DNA of 64,000 bases from Pseudomonas syringae. GTDB taxonomy: Bacteria > Pseudomonadota > Gammaproteobacteria > Pseudomonadales > Pseudomonadaceae. Positions 54,093-62,266 of the stretch are shown in pieces. The notes under the pieces are model-generated. The model saw nothing but the letters and a program-made list of their open reading frames with translations, made no database searches and was not told the DNA's origin. The stretch is from NCBI RefSeq assembly GCF_001698815.1, contig NZ_LGSI01000058.1, positions 1 to 64,000 of the forward strand. Reading direction: 5' to 3'. The translations under genes were made by a program, and so were the position numbers. Every line of letters begins with the position of its first letter. The stretch's first letter is position 1.

Positions 54093-55586
54093 TTACACCG
54101 GCTGCGCTGGCTTGCGCACCACCGGCTTCAACAACTCCGCTGGTGGGGTTTCGCAGCTGATCTTGCGCCCGAGCTTTTCTTCAATTGACGGCAACTGATA
54201 AGAATCGTCTTCCCCGGCGAAGCTGATCGACACGCCGCTGGCGCCCGCACGACCGGTACGGCCGATGCGGTGCACGTAATCGTCCGGCACTTCCGGCAGG
54301 GTGAAGTTGATCACGTGGCTGATGCCATCAATGTGAATCCCGCGACCGGCAACGTCAGTCGCCACCAGCACGCGAATCTTGCCTTCGCGAAAACCTTCCA
54401 GCGTCTTGATGCGTTTGTGTTGCGGAACATCACCGGAAAGCTGCGCGGCATTCACGCCATCACGCACCAGACGCTCTTCGATGCGGCGCACTTCGTCCTT
54501 GCGGTTGGCAAAGACCATCACCCGTTCCCAATTGTTCTCGGTCACCAGGTTGTAGAGCAGCTTGTACTTGTCGGCCGCGGCCACAGCATAGATATGCTGT
54601 TCGACCATTTCGCTGGCGACGTTCAACGCTTCAATTTCGACAATGGCGGGTTCGGTGGTCCACTGCTTGGCGAGGTTCATCACGTCTTCGGTGAAGGTCG
54701 CGGAGAACAGCAATGTCTGGCGCTCACCCTTGTGCGGGGTTTGACGAATGATCTGACGCACTTGTGGGATGAAACCCATGTCCAGCATGCGGTCGGCTTC
54801 GTCGAGAACCATCACTTCGACCATGTCCAGATGCACTTCGCCACGCTGGTTGAAGTCCAGCAGACGGCCCGGTGTTGCCACCAGAATGTCGCAATGGCGC
54901 GCTTCAAGCTGCTTGAGCTGTTTATCGAAGTCCATGCCGCCCACGAACGTCATGACGTTGAGGTCGGTGTACTTGGTCAGGTCGGCGGCGTCCTTGGCAA
55001 TCTGCACCACCAGTTCGCGGGTCGGCGCGATGATCAATGCACGAGGCTCGCCCATGTAGCGCTCTTTGGGCGGCGGCGTCTGGGTCAGCTGCGAGATGAT
55101 CGAAATCAGGAATGCTGCGGTTTTGCCGGTACCCGTCTGGGCGCGGCCGATGGCGTCCTGACCTTTAAGGGTGAACCCCAGCACCTCTGCCTGAATCGGG
55201 GTGCAATACGGAAAACCCAGATCCTGAATCGCGTGCATCAATTCCGGTGCCAGGTCGAAATCATGGAAGCGGGTCTTGCCTTCCTGCGGCTCGACGACGA
55301 AATCTGCAAGGTTCCAGACCACCACTGGCGGCTTGGGTGCGCGCTCGCGACGTGGGCGCTCGGACTTTGGTTTGGAGGAGCTGACCGGTTCGGCCTTGGC
55401 GGGCTCCTCGCGCGATTCCTGAACAGCAACGGATGCGCTGGGCGCAGCCGAAACCTGGGCATGACGATCCTGAGAATCGTCAGCGACAGGGCTGATAGGG
55501 GGGGGGGAGGATGTAACAGGGCTAGGCGCGAGCTGCTCAGCCTCGCTTTTACCGAACATCTTTTTAAGTGCTTTGAGCACGGTCAT
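54093..55586 (-). CDS. rhlB: DEAD-box RNA helicase RhlB
   Basis: A 497-residue ATP-dependent RNA helicase of the RhlB class, a partner of RNA-degradation complexes. The N-terminal extension (about 1-105) is low-complexity and basic (Ser/Pro, then PRRERAPKPP). The core has AQTGTGKTAAF (motif I) near 155, LDEADRML (II), LFSATF (III) and HRIGRTGRAG (VI). Coding position near codon 28 contains a C10 run (55498-55507) giving a Ser-Ser-Pro-Pro-Pro stretch, prone to slippage. The C-terminal tail is short. Confidence 0.94.
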   Translation of the reverse strand: MTVLKALKKMFGKSEAEQLAPSPVTSSPPPISPVADDSQDRHAQVSAAPSASVAVQESREEPAKAEPVSSSKPKSERPRRERAPKPPVVVWNLADFVVEPQEGKTRFHDFDLAPELMHAIQDLGFPYCTPIQAEVLGFTLKGQDAIGRAQTGTGKTAAFLISIISQLTQTPPPKERYMGEPRALIIAPTRELVVQIAKDAADLTKYTDLNVMTFVGGMDFDKQLKQLEARHCDILVATPGRLLDFNQRGEVHLDMVEVMVLDEADRMLDMGFIPQVRQIIRQTPHKGERQTLLFSATFTEDVMNLAKQWTTEPAIVEIEALNVASEMVEQHIYAVAAADKYKLLYNLVTENNWERVMVFANRKDEVRRIEERLVRDGVNAAQLSGDVPQHKRIKTLEGFREGKIRVLVATDVAGRGIHIDGISHVINFTLPEVPDDYVHRIGRTGRAGASGVSISFAGEDDSYQLPSIEEKLGRKISCETPPAELLKPVVRKPAQPV

Positions 55587-55712
55587 CTCGTCAATTGATT
55601 AGGGAATGTACGCCGAGCAGTGTAAAGCAAGAATCGGGCTCGGCGTAGTGTCATCCGGAATGGGCTACACGATGTGTTCGAAAGGCGCATTCCAGAGGCT
55701 TTATAAACGGTG

Positions 55713-56369
55713 TTACCGAAGTTTGTTGCTTAGCCAGCTACCGATGTCGGAAATCTCCTGCGGTAACACTTCGTGGCCCATTGGGTATTCCTGCCATGTG
55801 ACGGTGACGCCCAGCGTCTGGAGCCGCTCGTAAACGTCACGTCCCATGCCGTACTGAACCACATCATCGTTTATGCCATGCAGGCAATACGCCGGGATGC
55901 GTTGCTGACTGGCAGAAAGCATCATCTGCTCGTTGAATGTCGGTGCATAAGTCGACAGCGCGAGTACGCCACCCAACGGACCCTGCCAACGACGAAAGGC
56001 CGCATGCAGTATCACGGCGCCACCTTGGGAAAAGCCCGCCAGAAAAATCCGCGCCGGGTCGATGCCGCTGTCGCGTTGCGCCTCGACAAGGTTCAAAACC
56101 GTCAGCGCCGACGCTTCCAATTGGTCGTGATCGATAGCGCGTGCGGGGTTCATCGCCAATATGTCGTACCAACTGGGCATCGCATAGCCACCATTGATCG
56201 TCACCGCGCGGGTCGGTGCCTGGGGCAGTACGAAGCGGGTGGTCAGCAGGGTTTCCTGAAGCATTTCCGCGACGGGCATGAAGTCGTAGCGATCGGCCCC
56301 CAGACCATGCAACCAGATAACGCAGGCATCGGTTGCCTGAATCGGCTCTAGAACAAGGGTCTCACTCAT
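55713..56369 (-). CDS. Carboxylesterase / phospholipase-type alpha/beta hydrolase
   Basis: A 218-residue cytoplasmic serine esterase of the acyl-protein-thioesterase-like family. The oxyanion loop is VIWLHGLGADRYDFMPVA, the nucleophile Ser lies in LAGFSQGGAV near residue 116, an Asp sits in HGINDDVV, and a His is in YPMGHEV. A ribosome site (TGGAGCGCAC) precedes the ATG. It is transcribed away from the aap operon. The substrate is unknown. Confidence 0.92.
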   Translation of the reverse strand: MSETLVLEPIQATDACVIWLHGLGADRYDFMPVAEMLQETLLTTRFVLPQAPTRAVTINGGYAMPSWYDILAMNPARAIDHDQLEASALTVLNLVEAQRDSGIDPARIFLAGFSQGGAVILHAAFRRWQGPLGGVLALSTYAPTFNEQMMLSASQQRIPAYCLHGINDDVVQYGMGRDVYERLQTLGVTVTWQEYPMGHEVLPQEISDIGSWLSNKLR

Positions 56370-56849
56370 GTGCGCTCCATTAGCGTGCGGTCGCTCTTTT
56401 GCAGTGCGTTAAGGCGGTGCACGGCCTGTTAAAAATGAAAGAAGATGTCGCAAGGTTACAAGTTTTCCTATTGACCTGTCGCTAATTCGACTCTGCCACC
56501 ATGCTGGTACGGGCTTTGCTATAAGAACGGTGGAGTGAAAGCGCTCACCCAGGTCGGTAACACTATCAGCGTATTACTGATGACCGCCGGGGTTGGCACG
56601 GAATCCATGCATCAGGATTTTCGGCACGGTTCGTCCTGTACCGGGTTGGTCCAGGAACATCATGGGGCTTGAATCTGCCAGACCGTTTTGGGGTCGTGAT
56701 TACGAGTGACGAGAAGATCTTGCGCTCGATTCAGGATCCGGGTCTTACGCCGCATGACCCAAAAATAAGCCAGCACGGGTCATCAGTGCCTCACAAGGGT
56801 GCGGCGGGGCTCAAGCTCCGACACAACAAAGAGCAAACTGGAGGTTTGA
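56370..56849. promoter_or_regulatory. Regulatory region between the esterase and aapJ
   Basis: 480 bases with no supported gene; a short plus-strand open frame from 56669 overlaps aapJ and looks spurious. It contains the sigma-54 promoter at 56505 and a leader of about 320 bases before aapJ. Confidence 0.6.
56505..56520 (+). promoter_or_regulatory. Sigma-54 promoter of aapJQMP
   Basis: TGGTACG, four bases, TTGCT: one mismatch (T for C) to the TGGCACG-N4-TTGCW consensus, with the exact 10-base GG-to-GC spacing. The transcription start should be near 56531. This predicts nitrogen- or two-component-controlled expression. Confidence 0.75.
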
Positions 56850-57878
56850 ATGAAGATGTTGAAATCCACCCTGGCCGTAGTGGCCGCCGCAGCAGTTCTC
56901 GGCGTGAGCAGTTTTGCTCAGGCAGGCGCGACACTGGACGCTATTCAAAAGAAAGGCTTCGTACAGTGCGGCGTCAGCGACGGTCTGCCAGGTTTCTCCG
57001 TTCCTGATGCCAAGGGCCGAATCAACGGCATCGACGCCGACGTCTGCCGCGCTGTTGCTGCTGCCGTTTTCGGTGATGCGAACAAAGTTAAATTCAGCCA
57101 GTTGAACGCCAAAGAGCGCTTCACAGCGCTGCAGTCCGGCGAAATCGACATCCTGTCGCGTAACACCACCTGGACCAGCTCCCGTGACGCTGGCATGGGT
57201 CTGGTATTCGCCGGTGTGACTTACTACGACGGTATCGGCTTCCTGGTAAACAACAAGCTGGGCGTTAAAAGTGCCAAGGAACTGGACGGTGCAACTATCT
57301 GTATCCAGGCCGGTACTACCACCGAGCTTAACGTTTCCGACTACTTCCGTTCGAACGGTCTGAAATACACCCCGATCACTTTCGACACTTCCGACGAAAG
57401 CGCCAAGTCCCTGGAAGGCGGTCGTTGCGACGTTCTGACCTCCGACCAATCGCAGCTTTACGCACAGCGCAGCAAGCTGGCCAAGCCGGACGACTACATC
57501 GTTCTGCCAGAAGTGATCTCCAAAGAACCTCTGGGCCCAGTCGTGCGTAAAGGCGACGAAGAGTGGTTCAGCATCGTCAAGTGGACGCTGTTCGCAATGC
57601 TGAACGCTGAAGAAGCTGGCGTTTCCTCGAAAAACGTTGAAGCCGAAGCCAAATCGACCAAAAACCCGGACGTCGCTCGTATGCTCGGTGCTGACGGCGA
57701 ATACGGCAAAGACCTGAAACTGCCGAAAGACTGGGTAGTGCAGATCGTCAAGCAAGTCGGTAACTACGGTGAAGTTTTCGAACGTAACCTGGGTGAAGGC
57801 ACCGCGTTGAAAATCAAACGTGGCCAAAATGCTCTGTGGAACAAAGGCGGCATTCAGTACGCTCCACCAATTCGCTGA
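56850..57878 (+). CDS. aapJ: General L-amino-acid binding protein AapJ
   Basis: A 342-residue periplasmic binding protein of the polar amino-acid family. The signal peptide is cleaved after SSFAQA. The mature part opens TLDAIQKKGFVQCGVSDGLP and has the marker GFSVPDAKGRINGIDADVCR. DGATICIQAGTTTELNVSDY lies near residue 150. A strong ribosome site (GGAGGTTTGA) precedes the ATG. It is the first gene of aapJQMP. A stem-loop after its stop probably raises its level relative to the permeases. Confidence 0.95.
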   Translation: MKMLKSTLAVVAAAAVLGVSSFAQAGATLDAIQKKGFVQCGVSDGLPGFSVPDAKGRINGIDADVCRAVAAAVFGDANKVKFSQLNAKERFTALQSGEIDILSRNTTWTSSRDAGMGLVFAGVTYYDGIGFLVNNKLGVKSAKELDGATICIQAGTTTELNVSDYFRSNGLKYTPITFDTSDESAKSLEGGRCDVLTSDQSQLYAQRSKLAKPDDYIVLPEVISKEPLGPVVRKGDEEWFSIVKWTLFAMLNAEEAGVSSKNVEAEAKSTKNPDVARMLGADGEYGKDLKLPKDWVVQIVKQVGNYGEVFERNLGEGTALKIKRGQNALWNKGGIQYAPPIR

Positions 57879-57888
57879 TTGACCCTGC

Positions 57889-57919
57889 GCCCGACAGTCT
57901 GAACAACAGGCTGTCGGGC
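57889..57919 (+). terminator. Intercistronic stem-loop after aapJ
   Basis: Nine-base perfect arms GCCCGACAG and CTGTCGGGC enclose 13 bases and are followed by a T-rich stretch without a full T-run. It is probably a leaky terminator or mRNA-stabilising hairpin between binding protein and permease genes. Confidence 0.75.
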
Positions 57920-57951
57920 GTTGTTCTGTTCCATTTTTCCTGGGGCATTCA

Positions 57952-59133
57952 ATGGAAAAGCAAATCGTCGCACCCAAGCAAAAGCTCTCTCTGAGCGACC
58001 CGAAAGTGCGCGCGTGGGCATTTCAGATCATCACCATAGTGGCGGTGATCTCAATGGGCTGGTTCTTGTTCGATAACACCCAGACCAACCTGGAGCATCG
58101 TGGCATCACCTCGGGTTTCAGCTTTCTTGAGCGCAGTGCCGGCTTTGGCATTGCTCAGCATCTGATCGATTACACGGAGTCGGACACCTACGCTCGCGTA
58201 TTTGTCATCGGTCTGCTTAACACCCTTCTGGTTTCGTTCATCGGTATCGTTCTGGCGACCCTGCTGGGCTTCATCATTGGCGTTGCACGCTTGTCACCCA
58301 ACTGGATGATCAACAAGCTGGCGACTGTCTACGTTGAGGTTTTCCGGAACATTCCGCCGCTGCTGCAGATTCTGTTCTGGTACTTCGCAGTGTTCCTGAC
58401 CCTGCCGGGTCCACGTCAGGCGCATGGCTATCTGGAGATGTTCTTCGTCAGCAGCCGTGGCCTGAACATGCCAAGAGCACTCGCCGCTGATGGCGCGTGG
58501 CCGTTCATCATCAGCATCGTGTTGGCCATTGTCGCTGTGGTCATGATGACCCGCTGGGCCAACAAGCGGTTTGAAGCCACCGGGCAACCGTTCCACAAGT
58601 TCTGGGTCGGCCTGGCGCTGATCATCGTCATTCCCGCCTTGTGCGCCGCGATCTTCGGCGCGCCTGTGCATTGGGAAATGCCTGAGCTTAAAGGCTTCAA
58701 CTTCGTTGGCGGCTGGGTTCTGATCCCTGAACTGCTGGCCTTGACCCTGGCGCTTACGGTGTACACCGCAGCGTTCATCGCCGAAATCGTGCGGTCGGGT
58801 ATCAAGTCGGTCAGCCACGGTCAAACGGAAGCTGCACGTTCCCTGGGCCTGCGCCCTGGGCCGACGCTGCGCAAGGTCATCATCCCGCAGGCTCTGCGCG
58901 TGATCATCCCGCCGCTGACCAGCCAATACCTGAACCTGGCGAAGAACTCCTCGCTGGCGGCCGGTATCGGATATCCGGAAATGGTTTCCCTGTTTGCCGG
59001 TACGGTGTTGAACCAGACCGGGCAGGCGATTGAAGTCGTTGCCATCACCATGAGCGTGTACCTGGCGATCAGTATCAGCATTTCCCTGCTGATGAACTGG
59101 TACAACAAGCGCATTGCGCTGATTGAGCGGTGA
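57952..59133 (+). CDS. aapQ: General L-amino-acid ABC permease AapQ
   Basis: A 393-residue inner-membrane permease of the HisMQ family. The N-terminal helix (FQIITIVAVISMGWFLF) and a long extra segment distinguish Aap/Bzt permeases from short HisM proteins. FRNIPPLLQILFWYFAVFL lies near residue 125. The coupling loop is SHGQTEAARSLGLRPGPTLR near 295. Its 3' end lies 10 bases before aapM. It pairs with AapM to form the channel. Confidence 0.95.
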   Translation: MEKQIVAPKQKLSLSDPKVRAWAFQIITIVAVISMGWFLFDNTQTNLEHRGITSGFSFLERSAGFGIAQHLIDYTESDTYARVFVIGLLNTLLVSFIGIVLATLLGFIIGVARLSPNWMINKLATVYVEVFRNIPPLLQILFWYFAVFLTLPGPRQAHGYLEMFFVSSRGLNMPRALAADGAWPFIISIVLAIVAVVMMTRWANKRFEATGQPFHKFWVGLALIIVIPALCAAIFGAPVHWEMPELKGFNFVGGWVLIPELLALTLALTVYTAAFIAEIVRSGIKSVSHGQTEAARSLGLRPGPTLRKVIIPQALRVIIPPLTSQYLNLAKNSSLAAGIGYPEMVSLFAGTVLNQTGQAIEVVAITMSVYLAISISISLLMNWYNKRIALIER

Positions 59134-59143
59134 GGAAGCGCCC

Positions 59144-60241
59144 ATGACTACCCATACTTTCAAACCTGATATGCCACCACCGGGCAAAGTGTTCGGCCCC
59201 GTGGCGTGGATGCGGCAAAACCTGTTCTCCAGCTGGATCAACACGCTGCTGACCTTGTTTTCGATCTATCTGGTGTTCCTGGTCGTGCCGCCGATTCTCA
59301 GCTGGGCGTTCATCGACGCCAACTGGGTCGGCACCACACGCGCCGATTGCACCAAGGCCGGCGCCTGCTGGGTGTTCATCGAGCAACGTTTTGGTCAGTT
59401 CATGTACGGCTACTACCCCAGCGAACTGCGCTGGCGTGTAGACCTGACCGTGATCCTGGCGATTGTCGGCGTTGCGCCGCTGTTCATCTCGCGCTTCCCG
59501 CGCAAAGCGGTGTACGGCCTGAGCTTCCTGTTCATCTACCCGGTGGTTGCGTTCTTCCTGCTGCATGGCGGCGCGTTTGGTCTGACCAACGTTGCAACCA
59601 GCCAGTGGGGTGGCCTGATGCTGACGCTAGTAATCGCCACCGTCGGTATCGCCGGTGCATTGCCGCTGGGTATCGTGCTGGCGCTGGGTCGTCGTTCGAA
59701 CATGCCGGCGGTCCGCGTGGTCTGCGTGACGTTCATCGAGTTCTGGCGCGGCGTGCCGTTGATCACCGTGCTGTTCATGTCCTCGGTAATGCTGCCGTTG
59801 TTCCTGCCCGAAGGCATGAACTTCGACAAACTGCTGCGCGCCCTGATCGGCGTCATCCTGTTCCAGTCGGCTTATGTGGCTGAAGTGGTTCGCGGCGGCA
59901 TGCAGGCCATTCCCAAGGGTCAGTACGAAGCGGCTGCGGCCATGGGCCTGGGTTACTGGCGCTCCATGGGGCTGGTCATTCTGCCCCAGGCGTTGAAGAT
60001 GGTTATCCCCGGCATCGTCAACACCTTTATTGCCCTGTTCAAAGACACCAGCCTGGTGATCATCATCGGCCTGTTCGACCTGCTCAACAGCGTCAAACAA
60101 GCTGCTGCCGACCCGACCTGGCTGGGTATGGCCACTGAAGGCTATGTCTTCGCGGCCCTGGTGTTCTGGATCTTCTGTTTCGGCATGTCCCGCTATTCCA
60201 TGCATTTGGAACGTAAGCTGGACACAGGCCACAAGCGTTAG
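59144..60241 (+). CDS. aapM: General L-amino-acid ABC permease AapM
   Basis: A 365-residue partner permease. The N-terminal region has SSWINTLLTLFSIYLVFLVV. The translocation part has FIEFWRGVPLITVLFMSSVM near residue 200 and the coupling loop GQYEAAAAMGLGYWRSMG near 265. The ATG at 59144 follows AGGAAGCG; an earlier start would overlap aapQ and lacks support. Confidence 0.95.
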   Translation: MTTHTFKPDMPPPGKVFGPVAWMRQNLFSSWINTLLTLFSIYLVFLVVPPILSWAFIDANWVGTTRADCTKAGACWVFIEQRFGQFMYGYYPSELRWRVDLTVILAIVGVAPLFISRFPRKAVYGLSFLFIYPVVAFFLLHGGAFGLTNVATSQWGGLMLTLVIATVGIAGALPLGIVLALGRRSNMPAVRVVCVTFIEFWRGVPLITVLFMSSVMLPLFLPEGMNFDKLLRALIGVILFQSAYVAEVVRGGMQAIPKGQYEAAAAMGLGYWRSMGLVILPQALKMVIPGIVNTFIALFKDTSLVIIIGLFDLLNSVKQAAADPTWLGMATEGYVFAALVFWIFCFGMSRYSMHLERKLDTGHKR

Positions 60242-60251
60242 GAGTTATGTG

Positions 60252-61016
60252 ATGAGTGAAGTTATCAGTAAGCCTCTGGGCGCCGAAGGCATGATCCGCA
60301 TGGAGGGCGTACACAAGTGGTACGGCCAGTTCCACGTGCTCAAGGACATCAACCTGAACGTGCGTCAGGGTGAGCGAATCGTGTTGTGCGGCCCTTCCGG
60401 CTCCGGCAAGTCAACGACCATTCGTTGCCTGAACCGCCTGGAAGAGCACCAGCAAGGCAAGATCGTGGTTGATGGCACCGAGCTGACATCGGACCTGAAA
60501 CAGATCGAAGCCATCCGCCGCGAAGTCGGCATGGTGTTCCAGCACTTCAACCTGTTTCCGCATCTGACCATCCTGCAGAACTGCACGCTGGCACCGATGT
60601 GGGTCCGCAAGCTGCCCAAGCGCAAGGCCGAAGAAATTGCCATGCATTACCTTGAGCGTGTGCGTATCCCGGAACAGGCCCACAAGTTTCCAGGCCAGCT
60701 TTCCGGCGGTCAGCAACAACGTGTGGCGATTGCCCGCGCGCTGTGCATGAAGCCGAAAATCATGCTGTTCGATGAGCCGACTTCGGCACTCGATCCGGAA
60801 ATGGTGAAAGAAGTGCTCGACACCATGGTCGGCCTGGCGGAAGAAGGCATGACCATGCTCTGCGTCACCCACGAAATGGGCTTCGCCCGCACCGTGGCCA
60901 ACCGCGTGATCTTCATGGACAAAGGCGAAATCGTCGAACAGGCTCCACCAAACGAGTTCTTCGACAATCCACAAAGCGATCGCACCAAACTGTTCCTGAG
61001 CCAGATCCTGCATTGA
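60252..61016 (+). CDS. aapP: Amino-acid ABC ATPase AapP
   Basis: A 254-residue ATPase of the HisP/GlnQ class. Walker A GPSGSGKST is near residue 48, the signature LSGGQQQR near 150, Walker B IMLFDEPTSALD, and the switch His lies in CVTHEMGFAR. AGGAGTTATGTG precedes the ATG at 60252. It is the last gene of aapJQMP, with a clear terminator 20 bases after its stop. Confidence 0.96.
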   Translation: MSEVISKPLGAEGMIRMEGVHKWYGQFHVLKDINLNVRQGERIVLCGPSGSGKSTTIRCLNRLEEHQQGKIVVDGTELTSDLKQIEAIRREVGMVFQHFNLFPHLTILQNCTLAPMWVRKLPKRKAEEIAMHYLERVRIPEQAHKFPGQLSGGQQQRVAIARALCMKPKIMLFDEPTSALDPEMVKEVLDTMVGLAEEGMTMLCVTHEMGFARTVANRVIFMDKGEIVEQAPPNEFFDNPQSDRTKLFLSQILH

Positions 61017-61035
61017 TTGGGTGAAGGTGACAGAG

Positions 61036-61064
61036 AAACCCGGACCTTGTGTTCGGGTTTTTTT
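61036..61064 (+). terminator. Rho-independent terminator of aapJQMP
   Basis: Ten-base arms (61036-61045 and 61051-61060, one G-U pair) enclose a five-base loop and run into seven T. It is correctly placed after aapP. Confidence 0.9.
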
Positions 61065-61106
61065 ATGGGGGCGGTAATTGGTGCCGAGGCCTCTTCACGC
61101 AATCCC

Positions 61107-61142
61107 GTTGGAGCGAGGCTTGCCCGCGAAGGGGTCGGCGCA
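61107..61142. repeat. Single REP half next to the 91-base repeat
   Basis: GTTGGAGCGAGGCTTGCCCG matches the arms of the elements at 2601 and 36242. It abuts the doublet starting at 61143, making a composite of three palindromes. Confidence 0.65.
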
Positions 61143-61233
61143 TTGTAGGACCGGATTCATCCGGGAAGGCGGCGTGTCAGGTAATTACGATGTTGGCCGT
61201 GTCGCCGCCTTCGCGAACAAGTTCGCTCCTACA
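61143..61233. repeat. 91-base REP doublet, left copy flanking the Hcp islet
   Basis: It opens TTGTAGGACCGG and ends CAAGTTCGCTCCTACA, with inner inverted GGCGGC / GCCGCC arms. It differs at 9 of 91 positions by hand count from the direct copy at 63563. Confidence 0.85.
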
Positions 61234-61307
61234 AGATTTCGCACTTGCAGAGTTTGTCCTTAGCGCCGGCAGGACGCATATTTTTTTGGAGTATTGATGG
61301 GGAAGGT

Positions 61308-61862
61308 TTATAAAACCCGACCGTACTTTTTCCCCTCATAGAGCGCTCCAATAATGACGGCTGGAACGACGATGACGTAAAGAATCAGGCCTATTGCTCT
61401 TACCGCGTGCGGTTCAAGGGTGATGAACTGCAATGGGCCCAACAGGATTGCGCCTGTCACCGGCACGCAAAAAAATGGTACGAAAATACCTATCCTCAGA
61501 TAGTAGAAAAAGTTCTCCCTGCGGCTATAAATTTCAATATCAGGTTCTCCCGGCTTTAACATCGCGCGTTTTTCTTCGACGGTATATCTAATTGGGCGAG
61601 GGATGGCGTAGACATAAGCCAGTATCATATAGCCGGTTGCGGTAACTACAACAGGGCTACGCGCTTCTCCTACGAACTGGATGTGGCCGGTGTTTGCGAA
61701 GATCATATGTCCTATGACGATGGCGACGTTATACAGAAAAACGATGAGCTGTTTCTTTCCTGAAAAATTCTCACCCCCGAGTGCGAATTTAGCCCAGAGT
61801 GAAGGTGCGAATAATATTGCTGTTATAACGAGATATTGGATGTGAAACCAGGTCGTGTCCAT
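61308..61862 (-). CDS. Membrane protein, putative immunity protein (full-length paralogue)
   Basis: A 184-residue protein with about four membrane helices (IQYLVITAILFAPSLWAKFA, LIVFLYNVAIVIGHMIF, VVTATGYMILAYVYAI, IGLILYVIVVPAVIIGALY). The first half is paralogous to the neighbour at 61964: shared PSLWA[KR]F, a YN pair, a conserved His, and AYVYAIP / LYMYALP. A duplicated small membrane protein directly downstream of an Hcp-linked effector gene suggests immunity against a membrane-acting toxin. That role is inferred. AT-rich; ribosome site AAGGCGGAA. Confidence 0.72.
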   Translation of the reverse strand: MDTTWFHIQYLVITAILFAPSLWAKFALGGENFSGKKQLIVFLYNVAIVIGHMIFANTGHIQFVGEARSPVVVTATGYMILAYVYAIPRPIRYTVEEKRAMLKPGEPDIEIYSRRENFFYYLRIGIFVPFFCVPVTGAILLGPLQFITLEPHAVRAIGLILYVIVVPAVIIGALYEGKKYGRVL

Positions 61863-61963
61863 TTTATTCCGCCTTTAAGGATCGCTGCGTGACATTTTAA
61901 TGGGGGCGTTTATTTGTATTGGGGAAGTGATAGTTGCTGCTACCATAGTAATGTAGGTTTAGC

Positions 61964-62266
61964 CTAATTTCTAAAACTCCACGGTTTTATATTCCGCTCG
62001 GTCGGAAGTGCGTACATATATAGAAAAAGCATTACGAACGAAACCCACCCGATGGTATCGGGCTTTGTATCTCCTATGAGCGGTAGTTGGCTGTTTTGTA
62101 TGAAATTTAGATGGATGAATATAAGTGTTCCGTTATATATTGTGGCTATTATGCTTTTATTATAGGTGTAGTTTTTTCCAGAGTAACTAAATCTAGCCCA
62201 AAGCGAAGGCAAGAAAAATAACAAGCTTAATGTGCAGAATGTGGTGTAAAAAACTGTGTTATTCAT
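61964..62266 (-). CDS. Short membrane protein, putative immunity paralogue
   Basis: A 100-residue, very AT-rich gene whose product has three hydrophobic segments (TFCTLSLLFFLPSLWARF, IIATIYNGTLIFIHLNFI, VSFVMLFLYMYALP). It aligns with the N-terminal half of the protein encoded at 61308 and stops where that protein has its loop. It is thus a half-length version or a truncated duplicate. The start overlaps the effector-like gene stop by 8 bases, so it is translationally coupled to it, as expected of a cognate immunity gene. Confidence 0.7.
   Translation of the reverse strand: MNNTVFYTTFCTLSLLFFLPSLWARFSYSGKNYTYNKSIIATIYNGTLIFIHLNFIQNSQLPLIGDTKPDTIGWVSFVMLFLYMYALPTERNIKPWSFRN

Noticed and set aside
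56597..56615. Second sigma-54-like sequence (TGGCACG ... ATGCA)
   Set aside because: The GG-to-GC spacing is 12 rather than 10 bases, which sigma-54 does not tolerate.
56669..57007. 112-residue plus-strand frame in the aapJ leader
   Set aside because: It runs out of frame into aapJ and becomes Arg/Ser-rich; no ribosome site.
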